NCBI RefSeq assembly: GCF_025506275.1
Contig: NZ_QYCP01000082.1
Span: forward strand, 43,939-107,938
DNA from: Brevibacterium permense
GTDB taxonomy: Bacteria; Actinomycetota; Actinomycetes; Actinomycetales; Brevibacteriaceae
DNA: 64,000 nucleotides
Direction: 5' to 3'
Shown here: piece by piece, positions 17,272 through 26,575 of the stretch
Numbering within the stretch: the first letter of the stretch is position 1
Layout of the letters: the number at the start of each line of letters is the position of its first letter
Translations under genes and position numbers: made by a program
Notes under the pieces: generated by a model
Database searches by the model: none
Told to the model about the DNA's origin: nothing
The model's input: only the letters and a program-made list of their open reading frames with translations

Positions 17272-17639
17272 ACCCCTCTTCGAAGGGCGGTCGAGCTCCG
17301 CCGCGAAGAAAGCCGACCTAGACTCAAGATCTCGTTGGCTCGCTTCGCTTCAGCCAACTCCGCCCGCAGCCGACGGTTCTCCGCTTCCAAATCGACTGAC
17401 TCAGTCGGTGTGGCCTTGCCGGAGTCCCTGTGCTTACGCACCCAGACTCGCAAGGTCTCTTTGCTCAGACCGAGCTCGCCGGCGACACGGGTGATTGCCC
17501 CGTTCGCGGTCTCCGGATCGGCCTGGGCGCGGATGACGAGCTCTACGGCGCGAGCCTTGAGTTCGTCAGTGTATCTCACTGGCAAGAGAGAATCTCCTTC
17601 TTCGAATCTCCCTGCCTCTATTATCCCCGGGGCGATTCA

Positions 17640-18616
17640 GCTGGTTGTGACGGGGCGAAGTGGGCGCCCCAAATGCCGAGTGCGGACGATGTTATTCGGT
17701 CGTGTGACAGTATTCGATTCTCTTCTTTAGTCGGAGGCTGGCATACCGCGAAGTGGGTGTCGATGCCGTCTGCTGGACTCGCGGAAAAGGAAATCGATAC
17801 CCGTATGACTTGAGGCGCCAATATATGACGACATGTGGACTTCGCGCATCGTTGCCACTGCGAACGTGCCTTTGCTGATGATCTCGGGACGCGGCAAGTT
17901 TGATCTGAACTGAGGACGATGTCCCGTTTGAGGCGATGCGGCATGTCGATTGTCGTATTGCCTGACGGGTCCGGAGTCGGTGTGACTTTAGACCACGGTG
18001 CGAATGCCGCTTCGGGAAAAGGAACTTGGGGTGCCGCTTCCCGTGGGGAGGAGATCCCATTACGTTTTTCGTTGTCCGTAATCCTTCGGCGCGGTGAACG
18101 ATTCTGTCAATGGTGATATCGCCCAGGTGACGACAATGGACTCTCATCCACGAGTCGAATAATGCGACAGTTGTGCGCAGCGCATATTCGCTCTTCCGCT
18201 GGTGCGTCTGTCGTCGACGTTTCCGTTCCGCCGGTTGTCGGAAGGTGGTCTCAACGGACTGTGAAAGACGAAAGGAGTGTTCTTGCCCGTTGCGATGAAA
18301 TGAAAGAGAATAGAAATTGGTATACCAAGTGCGCTTAGCCGCATCCAGCGGCGAGGGTGGGATGTGCCAAACAGAGAGCCACCCTGGTCATACCGCCGGG
18401 CCCAATTAGTCTACTGCTGCAAGAGGAGGACTGACCGGGATGATCGGCGCAAAGGGTGCACCACTTCCATTCAGAACGTGCCAGGCCGCGACTCGCTGAG
18501 TATGCGAAAGCTTAAGACGTTGATGCGGTTTCGGAGCTTGAACTGCATAGGCAGCGTGTGCCGGATGGCCGGCTCTGTCTTGGTCGCCACTGAATATCGA
18601 CATATAGGAGGAAGCT
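17640..18616. other. 977-bp AT-richer stretch without a supported gene
   Basis: It lies between the IS element and the deaminase gene. Short open frames exist but none has motifs or a convincing start. The only structure noted is a perfect 12-bp palindrome at 18317-18328. The end holds the deaminase ribosome-binding site (AGGAGG). Confidence 0.5.
18317..18328. promoter_or_regulatory. TTGGTATACCAA palindrome, candidate TetR operator
   Basis: This perfect 12-bp dyad has the same TTGGT/ACCAA half-sites as the two dyads between the island tetR and NCS1 genes (21192-21226). It lies about 290 bp upstream of the deaminase. Direct regulation is inferred from the shared half-site only. Confidence 0.45.
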
Positions 18617-19138
18617 TTGGCTGAATCAGCATCTATCTCACTGACAGGCGACGACCTCGCGCACCTTCACCGTTGCATCGAGCTCGCAGAGGAATCTCTT
18701 GCGGCTGGAGACGAGCCGTTCGGCTCTCTCCTAGTCGATCCGAACGGTCGCGTGATCTACGAAGATCGCAATCGGGTGAAGGATGGGGACGCCACACAGC
18801 ACCCGGAGTTTGCGATCGCTCGTTGGGCTGCGGAGAACTTGTCGCGAGAAGTCCGGGCGGATTCTGTTGTCTACACTTCCGGAGAGCACTGCCCGATGTG
18901 CAGTGCCGCTCATGCCTGGGTGGGCCTGGGCACGATTGTCTATGCCGCGAGTGGCGAACAGCTCCGGTCATGGCTCAGCCAGTGGGGAGTTGATTCCGGT
19001 CCCGTAGCACCTCTGTCGATCCAGCAGGTTGCGCCCACTGTCGAGAGTGTGGGACCAGTTGCGGAATTGATCCCGCAGGTCAAGGGCGTGCATGCCACGT
19101 ATCACGGCATCGCCGAGGAGGAGGCTGAAGACCAATGA
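18617..19138 (+). CDS. Cytidine/deoxycytidylate-family deaminase (nucleoside or guanine deaminase type)
   Basis: The product is 173 aa, initiated at TTG 18617 behind a perfect AGGAGG. The zinc-deaminase signature is complete: HPEFAIARWAAEN (His ligand and catalytic Glu) and SGEHCPMCSAAHAW (two Cys ligands), after the conserved DEPFGSLLVDPNGRVI. This is the CDA-superfamily branch of guanine deaminase and tRNA/nucleoside deaminases. A free-substrate role (guanine, cytosine or a related base) fits the neighbouring nucleobase transporters, but the exact substrate is not determinable. It is followed 34 bp later by an ankyrin lipoprotein gene, probably co-transcribed. Confidence 0.88.
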   Translation: MAESASISLTGDDLAHLHRCIELAEESLAAGDEPFGSLLVDPNGRVIYEDRNRVKDGDATQHPEFAIARWAAENLSREVRADSVVYTSGEHCPMCSAAHAWVGLGTIVYAASGEQLRSWLSQWGVDSGPVAPLSIQQVAPTVESVGPVAELIPQVKGVHATYHGIAEEEAEDQ

Positions 19139-19172
19139 TCAGAACTACGGTCCGCAATAGATGGAAGTGCCC

Positions 19173-19913
19173 ATGAAAAGAGTCGTACGCCTCGCGCTGT
19201 GCTCGACAGCACTTGCTGCGATGCTCATCACAACGACAGCCTGCAGTCAGGTCGACTCAACTGAAGCCAGCAGATCTGAAACCTTGGATTCTGCGAAGTC
19301 TGATTTTGAGGAGAACACTGTGTCAGATCAGAACAAAGCACTCATCGGCGCTGTCGCCTCCGAAGACAGCGATGCTGCGCGACGGGCGTTGGACGCCGGA
19401 GCAGATGTCGACCTTCGCAACTCTGAGGGGCAACCCGCGGTGCTCACCGCCACACGTAACCGCGACAGCAAGCTCGCTCGGCTGCTCCTCAACGCCGGAG
19501 CGGATCCGAATGCGAAGGATGCGATCGACGATTCCGCTTTTTTGTATGCCGGAGCCGAGGGCCTCGACAGTATCCTAGAAGCGACTTTGGAGCATGGAGC
19601 TGACGTGAAGTCGACCAATCGGTACGGAGGAACTGCGCTCATTCCCGCCAGTGAGCACGGTCATGTCAGCACCGTGAAGATCCTTCTCGAAGCTGGTGTT
19701 CCGGTCAACCACGTAAATAATCTATCCTGGACAGCACTGCACGAAGCGATCGTTCTCGGTTCAGGTGGTCGAGACCATATCGAGACGGTGCGTTTGCTCA
19801 TCGAGGGCGGTGCTGATGTCACGATTCCTGACGGGCAGGGTACCCTCCCGGAGGACCTCGCCGCAGACAAGGGGTTTACGGAAATTGTTGACCTCATCCA
19901 AGCTGCACGCTGA
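19173..19913 (+). CDS. Ankyrin-repeat lipoprotein
   Basis: The product is 246 aa from ATG 19173. A lipoprotein signal peptide (MKRVVRLALCSTALAAMLI) ends with lipobox TTAC, so the mature protein should be tethered outside the membrane. A Ser/Glu-rich spacer is followed by about five ankyrin repeats, for example ALDAGADVDLRNSEGQPAVL, LLLNAGADPNAKDAIDDSAF, TLEHGADVKSTNRYGGTALI and LLIEGGADVTIPDGQGTLPE. Ankyrin repeats bind proteins; the partner is unknown. It probably shares a transcript with the deaminase. An in-frame ATG at 19161 is an alternative start. Confidence 0.85.
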   Translation: MKRVVRLALCSTALAAMLITTTACSQVDSTEASRSETLDSAKSDFEENTVSDQNKALIGAVASEDSDAARRALDAGADVDLRNSEGQPAVLTATRNRDSKLARLLLNAGADPNAKDAIDDSAFLYAGAEGLDSILEATLEHGADVKSTNRYGGTALIPASEHGHVSTVKILLEAGVPVNHVNNLSWTALHEAIVLGSGGRDHIETVRLLIEGGADVTIPDGQGTLPEDLAADKGFTEIVDLIQAAR

Positions 19914-20522
19914 GGAACTTGCGACCAGTCGACTCGGAGCCTGGGGCCCATACAACAGCTGCTCGATTGTGTACAGGCCTTTATCGGCTTGTCCTCGCAG
20001 TTTTGACTAATGTGGAGATGTCGTTCTCTGTGTGCAGACGCTGCAATGTATCGGTGGTGTACGGTGCACATTTCATTTGACCGAGGTTTCGGCTCGAGTC
20101 GAGTCGGTTACTGGACCTGGTGTCAGTTCGCAGACTTTGTGAATGATCTCTGCAGTTGGCTATTTGGAATCAAACTAGTGCAGCAGGAAACTGTTCTCTG
20201 GCCTGCGGCTACTGACGGATGTGGATTAAAGCTGCCTTCCTTGAACCACGTTGATTTCGCGGTCCTTAGGCGACCATTGAAGCCGCGATGATGCGCTGAG
20301 GAAGGTGGAGCGGCGGTCAATGTCGGGATGCAGATCTGGGGTCAAGTGCGGGGAGGCCGTCGTGCGTGAACGCTCTCGGTCCTCTGAACTTCATTTTGAT
20401 TCGGCAGCTGAGCAAAGTCTCTTGTTCACGTTTTCTACTTGCCGAATAGAATCTCAATTGATTGTTTGAATCAGTAATCGGTCACATCAGTTTCGGCCGC
20501 AGTCTTACTCGACTGTGTCGAG
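19914..20522. other. 609-bp stretch without a supported gene
   Basis: It lies between the convergent ankyrin lipoprotein and tetR genes and is AT-richer than average. No open frame with a start signal, no strong hairpin with a T tract and no repeat was seen. Confidence 0.5.
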
Positions 20523-21182
20523 TTAAGGCCTTTCCAGGGTGTGCGAGATTTCGGCATGAGCTCTGAGCGTGCCGGGGGGCAGGCTGAGTGCCCATTCGGC
20601 GACATCGGCGACGAAGTATCGGTATGCGATGTGCTCGAACGGCAGTGGACTATTGACATACGCCCCGTACCCGTCGAGTGCCATGTAAATACGGACACAC
20701 GCCATTGTTGCATCAACGTCTGGAAACTCGCGGTCGCGGATTCCAGCTTCGATCGTCTGAGTCATGCTGGCTCTGCCCATTTCCTCCAACTCCTCAAGCG
20801 CCATGGCCATTGCGGCGCTTGAGCGGCTGATTTCGCGAGCCGAAAACCACAGCCGGAACTGATCTTTCGCTTCCCGGCTCTCGAGATTGGTGACAAAGCG
20901 TGCAATCCGCTCGGTTGCGGTGCCATGGCCTGCTTGCCGTTCGAAGCGTCCAGCGCCCGCAGCGCTTCGAAACGCAGCAACGATCAGGTCGTCAACTGAA
21001 GGAAAGTAATGATGGATGAGTCCTGGGCGTACGTCGAGCGAGTTGGCAACTGCACGCAATGTGATATTTTCCAGCCCCGCCGACAGGCCGATTCGGGCGG
21101 CAGCGGTGAGAATCTCGGCTCGGCGCGCGGTGGGGGACTTGCGTGTTCGAGATCGCGGAGGAGTTGACATGATGCTTGCCAT
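20523..21182 (-). CDS. TetR-family transcriptional regulator
   Basis: The product is 219 aa (215 if it starts at the in-frame ATG 21170). The N-terminal HTH reads RRAEILTAAARIGLSAGLENITLRAVANSLDVRPGLIHHYF, a textbook TetR DNA-binding domain. The C-terminal ligand domain is helical (REAKDQFRLWFSAREISR, FEHIAYRYFVADVAEW) and resembles regulators of transport and catabolism genes. It is divergent from the NCS1 permease-amidohydrolase pair, with two TTGGT/ACCAA dyads in the gap, so it most likely represses both itself and that operon. Confidence 0.92.
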   Translation of the reverse strand: MASIMSTPPRSRTRKSPTARRAEILTAAARIGLSAGLENITLRAVANSLDVRPGLIHHYFPSVDDLIVAAFRSAAGAGRFERQAGHGTATERIARFVTNLESREAKDQFRLWFSAREISRSSAAMAMALEELEEMGRASMTQTIEAGIRDREFPDVDATMACVRIYMALDGYGAYVNSPLPFEHIAYRYFVADVAEWALSLPPGTLRAHAEISHTLERP

Positions 21183-21191
21183 GCTATTGCA

Positions 21192-21226
21192 TTGGTGACC
21201 AACAGTGAATTGGTCGCATGACCAAT
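21192..21226. promoter_or_regulatory. Twin palindromic operators between tetR and NCS1 permease genes
   Basis: TTGGTGACCAA (21192-21202) is followed by ATTGGTC-GCAT-GACCAAT (21209-21226), a perfect 18-bp dyad. Both share TTGGT/ACCAA half-sites and lie 10-44 bp before the tetR start and 50-84 bp before the permease start. This is the usual position for TetR operators. Confidence 0.7.
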
Positions 21227-21275
21227 AGTGTTTTCGGCGCCAGCAACGACGCTCGTGGCAGCGAAAGGATCTTCT

Positions 21276-22760
21276 ATGTCCCCATCAGAGACTTCCGGGT
21301 TTGTCGACTCGGCGCGTACCCCTGAAGCCAGGGGAATCGAGATAGTGACTGATGCTGAACGTCACGGGCGAGCCCGTGACCTCTTTGCTGTCTGGGCCGC
21401 TCCCAACATCAGCGTCCTCAACCTCACTGTTGGGGCGACCCTGACGACCATGGGTCTTGAGATCTGGCAGTCGATCCTCATCAGCGTTGCTTCAGGACTC
21501 TTGTGGATATTGCCGGGAATCGTTTCTATCAGCGGACCTGCCGCAGGCACCTCAGGTTCAGTCATTCAGCGTGCGATTTACGGTATACGTGGTAACAAGG
21601 TTGTCATTGCTTTCTATGGTTGGTTTATCTCCGGTATCTTCTTGGCTTTGAATTGGGTTGCCTCCTCGTTCATGGGAGCTGAGCTTCTTTCGCGGTGGGG
21701 GTGGATGTCGAAGCCGGTGGCTTTAGTCCTCGTGACTGTAGTGGTCGCAGCGATTACGGTCCTCGTCGCGATCTTCGGCCATGGTCTGATTCTGCGTGCG
21801 TTCAGTGTGATCACCGTCGGCCTCCTGGTGATCTTCCTCGTTGCTTCGGGATTCATCGCAGTCGACATCGATTGGGGATTTTCCCAGCCTGAACCGTTAC
21901 GCGGGGTGGCCCTGTGGTCGGCGGTGACGATCGGCTTTGCCATCCAAGCGTCAACGCCGCTGTCGTTTTCTAACAGTGCGGACATGGCCCGCTACCTGCC
22001 CCGCGATACTAAGCCGTGGGCGATTGTCGCCGCTACCGCTCTGGGCGGAGCAATACCAGGCACTGTCTTCTTTATCGTCGGTATCTATTTGGCGACGATC
22101 GTGCCCGCAGAAAGCTTGGACTTGGGAATTGAATACGCCTTACTCGACTTGATCCCTGTCTGGCTTGCACCGATCTTCGTTCTCGGGGTCATCACTACGA
22201 CGATTGCGTTAAACGGCATGACCACGTACACGGCCTCGATGGCTTTTCAATCGATCGGAGTTCCGATTCGACGGATCCCTTCTGCATTGATCATCGGTGT
22301 CCTGGGTACGGCATTGACGCTCTTCCTGGTCAATGCCACAAGCCTGCTTTCGGCCGTTAACCTCATGTTGCAGCTACTCATCCTCATCTCCGCGCCAACG
22401 ATCGCTGTCTACGTGGCTGACATCATCGTCCGACGCAACAGGTATGACGGTCCTGGACTTTTCATCGAGAACCCGACGGGGCCGTTCTGGTTCCACGACG
22501 GCTGGTCCCTCGCCGGTATGACATCGGTGATCGTGGGCGCTGTTCTCGGCTCACTTTTCATGACAACGGAAGTCTTCACCGGACCGGTTGCTGCTTCGAT
22601 GGGTCTCATTGACCTCTCTGTGCCGATTGCGCTGGTGGCCAGCGCCAGCCTCTATATTCTCTTCGCCGGCGGTGGTGTGCAACGCCAATGTGCCACTTTG
22701 CCTGCTGAGAAAGTTCAAGATCAAACGAAAAGCGTCTCGATACAAGGAGTGACTCCGTGA
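21276..22760 (+). CDS. NCS1-family nucleobase:cation symporter (cytosine/purine permease type)
   Basis: The product is 494 aa from ATG 21276, preceded by GAAAGGA; an upstream in-frame start at 21228 would overlap the operator end and is disfavoured. About twelve hydrophobic segments follow the APNISVLNLTVGATL motif typical of NCS1 (CodB/PurP-like) carriers. SGPAAGTSGSVIQRAIYGIRGNK and TPLSFSNSADMARYLP are further family stretches. It should import a base, hydantoin, allantoin or similar ring compound with H+ or Na+. Its stop overlaps the amidohydrolase GTG by 4 bp, so import and hydrolysis are coupled genetically. Confidence 0.9.
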   Translation: MSPSETSGFVDSARTPEARGIEIVTDAERHGRARDLFAVWAAPNISVLNLTVGATLTTMGLEIWQSILISVASGLLWILPGIVSISGPAAGTSGSVIQRAIYGIRGNKVVIAFYGWFISGIFLALNWVASSFMGAELLSRWGWMSKPVALVLVTVVVAAITVLVAIFGHGLILRAFSVITVGLLVIFLVASGFIAVDIDWGFSQPEPLRGVALWSAVTIGFAIQASTPLSFSNSADMARYLPRDTKPWAIVAATALGGAIPGTVFFIVGIYLATIVPAESLDLGIEYALLDLIPVWLAPIFVLGVITTTIALNGMTTYTASMAFQSIGVPIRRIPSALIIGVLGTALTLFLVNATSLLSAVNLMLQLLILISAPTIAVYVADIIVRRNRYDGPGLFIENPTGPFWFHDGWSLAGMTSVIVGAVLGSLFMTTEVFTGPVAASMGLIDLSVPIALVASASLYILFAGGGVQRQCATLPAEKVQDQTKSVSIQGVTP

Positions 22761-24370
22761 GCGATCAGCTCTACTTCAATGCCTCAGTCTTTACTGCAGA
22801 TTCCCGGGCATGGGCGCAAGCCGTCGTGGTACGCGGTGACCGGATTCTCTACGTCGGCGATGAGGCGACGGCCCGTCGTTTGAGCCCGGAAGCCGAAGAG
22901 ATCAATCTTGGCGGTCGCCTGATGCTCCCGGGATTTGTCGACGGTCATGCCCATGTCATCGGCACTGGGGAGGCATTGGGCCAGGCCATTCTGTGGGGTG
23001 TGGAAAATCTGTCAGAGATTCATAATAGGCTTGCCCAGTGGCGGGCCGAGAACCCTGATAGTCCACGTGTTTATGCCATGGGGTGGCCACATGGTGCTAT
23101 CCCCGGCGGCCAACCTCACCGGGCGATGCTCGATGACCAGTATCCGGACACACCCGTCTATGCAGTCGCCTACGACTACCACTCGGTGTGGCTGAATACC
23201 GCAGCGCTCAATGAAGTCGGCATCACCGACGAGACACCCGATCCGCTGGGCGGGACGATTCACCGTGATGATGACGGAACGGCGACTGGTTTTGTCGATG
23301 AGACGGCATTCCACACGATCGTTGCCCCTTTCCTGGACGAGCTCGCCGACGAAGCGACACATGCTCGCAGCCTCGACCTCGTTCAACAGGCTTACCGCGA
23401 GACTGGTGTGACCACGTCGACGGATATGGGCTTCAACGAAGCAGACTTGAACGCTTTTCTCGCCGCGGAGCAGGACGGTCGGTTGACTAGTCGGTTAAAA
23501 GCGTACTGGCGGGTCAATAACACCGGCGATGCCGAGCGGAACCTGGCACAGGTAGCCCGCGCTGCCGAGCTGGCAGCGACCATCTCGTCCCCCTATCTGG
23601 AGGTTGTCGGGATCAAGATGATCATCGACGGCACTGTGGATGGGTGTACAGCAGTGCTCGGAGCGCCCTATGCCGACGGGAGCACCGCCGAACCGATTTG
23701 GCCGGCCGAGGATCTGGCTCCAGTGGTCGCGGCCGCCGATGCCAATGGGCTCAAGGTCGCCATGCATGCCATTGGCGACGAGGCGGTACGAATCGCCATC
23801 TCGGCGGTCGAACATGCCATCAGTATCAACGGTCCGCTTCCGCGCCGCCACCGTATCGAACATCTCGAGGTCGTTGACCGGGCAGATGTTGAGCGATTGG
23901 CTGCGTTGGGCATTACACCGAGCATGCAACCTGTTCATTCCGATCCCGCCAATGCTGCGTTTTGGCGCTCACAGCTGGGCGATGATCGGGCCGATCGCGG
24001 ATTCCCTTGGCCATGGATGACCGAGGCCGGCGCTCGACTTGCCTTCGGCACGGATTCACCCACGGCCGCCCATCCACCGTTGCCGAACATGTTCATGGCC
24101 GCAACACGTAGATCGGCCGATGCGCCGGAGCTGGAACCGAACATCGCTGAATTCGCCTTGCCTCTCTCCGAGGCTATTGTCCACGGTTCAGCCGACTCAG
24201 CGTGGGTGTGCGGAGCCGAAGACGAAGTGGGTCGGCTGCGTGCAGGACTCTTGGCTGACTTCATCGTTCTCGATGCCAACGTGCTCGACGAACCGGTTGA
24301 AACGCTTTTGTCGGCGACTGTAGCAATAACCGTTCTCGGCGGAAAAGTCGTCCATGAAGTCTCCCGTTGA
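22757..24370 (+). CDS. Metal-dependent amidohydrolase, YtcJ-like
   Basis: The product is 537 aa with a GTG start overlapping the permease stop. It is an amidohydrolase-superfamily enzyme of the long YtcJ type: metal ligands HAH in GFVDGHAHVIGTGEA, then VVGIKMIIDGTVDGCTA, His in VAMHAIGDEAV, HRIEHLEVVDRADV, and Asp in AFGTDSPTAAHPP. An N-terminal strand pair (VVVRGDRILYVGDEATA) and C-terminal ADFIVLDAN form the composite urease-like domain. YtcJ-type enzymes hydrolyse amide or formamide bonds of varied substrates. The imported NCS1 substrate is the natural candidate here, but its identity is open. Confidence 0.88.
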   Translation: MSDQLYFNASVFTADSRAWAQAVVVRGDRILYVGDEATARRLSPEAEEINLGGRLMLPGFVDGHAHVIGTGEALGQAILWGVENLSEIHNRLAQWRAENPDSPRVYAMGWPHGAIPGGQPHRAMLDDQYPDTPVYAVAYDYHSVWLNTAALNEVGITDETPDPLGGTIHRDDDGTATGFVDETAFHTIVAPFLDELADEATHARSLDLVQQAYRETGVTTSTDMGFNEADLNAFLAAEQDGRLTSRLKAYWRVNNTGDAERNLAQVARAAELAATISSPYLEVVGIKMIIDGTVDGCTAVLGAPYADGSTAEPIWPAEDLAPVVAAADANGLKVAMHAIGDEAVRIAISAVEHAISINGPLPRRHRIEHLEVVDRADVERLAALGITPSMQPVHSDPANAAFWRSQLGDDRADRGFPWPWMTEAGARLAFGTDSPTAAHPPLPNMFMAATRRSADAPELEPNIAEFALPLSEAIVHGSADSAWVCGAEDEVGRLRAGLLADFIVLDANVLDEPVETLLSATVAITVLGGKVVHEVSR

Positions 24371-24880
24371 CTCTTCGCGGAACCACCCCATAAGGCCGGT
24401 CAACCCGCGCCGATTCAAATAGTCAATTCCTAACGACCGCTGAGTCTGTTCGTTCGTTCGCTGACCACTCCGATGAGCGTGTCCAGGAATGCGTTGTCGG
24501 ATTATCTCTGGCGTGAAGACGAACGGGCCTGAGCATTGCGGAGGGGCAGCTGAGGACGTGCAGTTGCCCCTCCATCATATGGTCGCACCGTAGGCAATCT
24601 TAGTCACGGCGAATGACAGACCGTCACTGCCAGCTCATGGTCATCTCGCGCATTACTCTTCCTTCGTCACGGGTGAAGCTCCGCTCCGCGACCAGGTATG
24701 AGGTGAAGCCAGCTTCTAGCAAACCGAGGGGGATCTGTGGACCGTCGCTCAATGCGATGACTACGGCGACTCCGACCGAGCCACACCATCGAGCGGCGAT
24801 CCGCATCAGGAAACGCGTCGAGCCTGTTTGCTAACAGAATCTGCAGCACACCAATCTTGAAGTATCGACAGGGGCTTTGT
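24371..24880. other. 510-bp convergent gap with hairpin and possible gene relic
   Basis: It separates the convergent amidohydrolase and NCS2 permease genes. GGAGGGGCA (24540-24548) and TGCCCCTCC (24565-24573) form a 9-bp stem without a T tract, a possible weak terminator. On the minus strand at 24624-24806 an open frame (MRIAARWCGSVGVAVVIALS at its start) looks protein-like but lacks a ribosome-binding site and any family I recognise; it may be a decayed fragment. Confidence 0.45.
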
Positions 24881-26575
24881 TCAACTTCGCTCTGACCCTG
24901 ATCGAGTGGTCTTTTCGTGAACGCCGTTGGAGTTCTCGGTTGACTGTTTTAAGGCAGTGCCGTCGGCCTCTGATGCGAAAATGGATGGCGATACGATTCC
25001 AGAGCTTGTTGGATTCTCGACCACGTGTATTATCTCGGACGTATGGGCGATCTTCCCGTTCTCAATCGCTGTTTTGACGACATCTTCTTTTTCGTCGGGG
25101 ATGACTGGGATTTCTTCTCCGTCGCAGTCGACGAACTTGCCGTTGATGAAGCAGTCACCTTCACGAAGATCCTTGAGATTAGTGGGAGTGAGGTACCTGA
25201 GTGGTTTCGCTGCGAATACCGAAGGGTCTTTTGAGTTGCCAGCAGTGAGTTCGTTAAATAGCAGGTTCAGCACGACAGCCATGATCGCTGCCGAAGAGAT
25301 ACCGGAATGGAAGACCACTTGGAACCAGTTGGGGAAAGCGTCATAGACGTCCGGCTTCATCACCGGGAGCATCGCGAACGCAAGCGAGGAGGAGACAATG
25401 ATGAGATTCATGTTCCCTTCGAAGCTCACCGTCTTGAGGCTACGAATGCCGGAACCTGTCACAGTGCCGAAGAGAATGAAACCGGCACCGCCGAGCACAG
25501 GCATCGGCACGGCCGCGACGACCTCGCCGAGGAACGGGATGAGCCCGAGCACGACGAGGATCACACCACCGGCCGAAACGACGAATCGGGATTTGATTCC
25601 GGACAAAGCGACTAGCCCGACGTTCTGAGCGAACGCGGACTGCGTGAAGGAACCGAAGAGCGGAGCAGCGGCCGACGACAGCATGTCGGCTCGCAGGCCA
25701 TTGGCCACCCGCTGAGAATTCACCGGGGTTCCGACGATTTCTCCGACGGCAATGACATCGGCCGCCGTTTCGGTTTTGATGACGAGGATCACGATAAGCA
25801 TCGACAGGATCGATGCGATATCGAAAGTGGGAATCCCGAACGGTAGGAGCTCCGGTAGCGCCACTGGGGCCGCGGCCCCGATCTCGGAGAAGTCGGCCTT
25901 ACCCATGAGGACGCCAATGCCGGTGCCGAGAACCAGGCCGATTAGGATCGACAGGCGTGAAATCGTTGCAGAGCCAACCTTACTGAGCAAAAGGATAATA
26001 CCGAAGGTGATAAATGCCAGAAGAATGTTGCTGACCTGACCGTATCCGGAAGTTTCTTCATCCCCACCCATCGCCCAATCAGCGGCGGTGGGGATGAGGG
26101 TAAGGCCGATAGAGGTGATCACCACACCAGTGACCACTGGTGGGAAGAACCGGATGATCTTGGCGAAGAAGGGCGCAATGACGAAGCCGACAATGCTGGC
26201 GACAATGATCGACCCAAAGATTGAGTTGATGGTACCGCCGCCTTGCAAGATTGCAAGCATGGTGGCAACGCCAGCAAACGAGACGCCTTGAATGAGGGGA
26301 AGCTTTGACCCGATGAAGCCGATGCCGATGCTCTGGATGAGCGTGGCGAGGCCGCCGACGAAGAGACTTGCCGTTACCATCTGTCCGCTCTCGGCTGGAG
26401 AGAGGCCCGCTGCACCTCCGATAATGATGGGCACAGCTATGATCCCGCCGTACATCGTGAGCACGTGCTGCAGCCCGTAGGCGAATTGCTGCGACAGCGG
26501 TAACCAAGCGTCCTCGGGCCGATTGGAATCCGGTGGAATTGAGGATAGGCGGCGTTTCGTCGACTTCTTTGTCAT
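24881..26575 (-). CDS. NCS2-family xanthine/uracil/urate permease
   Basis: The product is 564 aa with GGAAGG before ATG 26575. The conserved N-terminal QQFAYGLQHVLTMYGGIIAVP and LIQSIGIGFIGSKLPLIQGVSF, and the later family stretch TETAADVIAVGEIVG, mark the nucleobase:cation symporter-2 family. A second stretch (FTQSAFAQNVGLVALSGIKSR) supports the xanthine/urate (XanQ, PbuX, UacT) subgroup. About twelve to fourteen membrane segments are visible. The C-terminal tail of about 100 residues is long, hydrophilic and acidic, which is unusual for the family. It adds a second nucleobase importer to the island. A TGGTCACCA dyad lies 123 bp upstream. Confidence 0.92.
   Translation of the reverse strand: MTKKSTKRRLSSIPPDSNRPEDAWLPLSQQFAYGLQHVLTMYGGIIAVPIIIGGAAGLSPAESGQMVTASLFVGGLATLIQSIGIGFIGSKLPLIQGVSFAGVATMLAILQGGGTINSIFGSIIVASIVGFVIAPFFAKIIRFFPPVVTGVVITSIGLTLIPTAADWAMGGDEETSGYGQVSNILLAFITFGIILLLSKVGSATISRLSILIGLVLGTGIGVLMGKADFSEIGAAAPVALPELLPFGIPTFDIASILSMLIVILVIKTETAADVIAVGEIVGTPVNSQRVANGLRADMLSSAAAPLFGSFTQSAFAQNVGLVALSGIKSRFVVSAGGVILVVLGLIPFLGEVVAAVPMPVLGGAGFILFGTVTGSGIRSLKTVSFEGNMNLIIVSSSLAFAMLPVMKPDVYDAFPNWFQVVFHSGISSAAIMAVVLNLLFNELTAGNSKDPSVFAAKPLRYLTPTNLKDLREGDCFINGKFVDCDGEEIPVIPDEKEDVVKTAIENGKIAHTSEIIHVVENPTSSGIVSPSIFASEADGTALKQSTENSNGVHEKTTRSGSERS

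Larger units (their letters stand above)
16309..17585 (-). pseudogene. IS3-family transposase orfA/orfB, broken
   Basis: orfA begins at 17585 (MPVRYTDELKARAVELV) with an HTH (ITRVAGELGLSKETLRVWV) and leucine-zipper-like region, and is in frame to about KRANEIL. The expected SAFFAAELDRP continuation lies in another frame, and the frame returns at IVAVIDDNRHEFGVEPI after a 21-bp palindromic insertion (17251-17271). An amber codon at 17154-17156 then replaces a Tyr codon before YAYKLRQSSARA. A second palindromic insertion (16810-16829) breaks the frame again at LWVV/YVPTSAG. The C-terminal DDE half (LVHHSDRGVQF, SVGSGGDAYDNAMAE) is otherwise preserved to 16309. It cannot make a normal transposase. 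Confidence 0.88.
16268..17639 (-). mobile_element. IS3-family insertion sequence, inactivated
   Basis: About 1.37 kb bounded by imperfect inverted repeats of about 25 bp. Both ends begin TG, contain a CCCGGG core and end in TAGAGGC (16268-16292, and the complement of 17614-17639). It encodes an IS3-type orfA and orfB on the minus strand, both damaged. I could not see a convincing target-site duplication. The element lies just upstream of padR. Confidence 0.85.

Noticed and set aside
16263..17645. Target-site duplication of the IS3 element
   Set aside because: The bases next to the two inverted repeats do not match over 3-5 bp, so no duplication is claimed.
24624..24806. 60-codon protein-like frame between the amidohydrolase and NCS2 genes
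   Set aside because: No ribosome-binding site, no recognised family, and located in a convergent gap; at best a decayed fragment.
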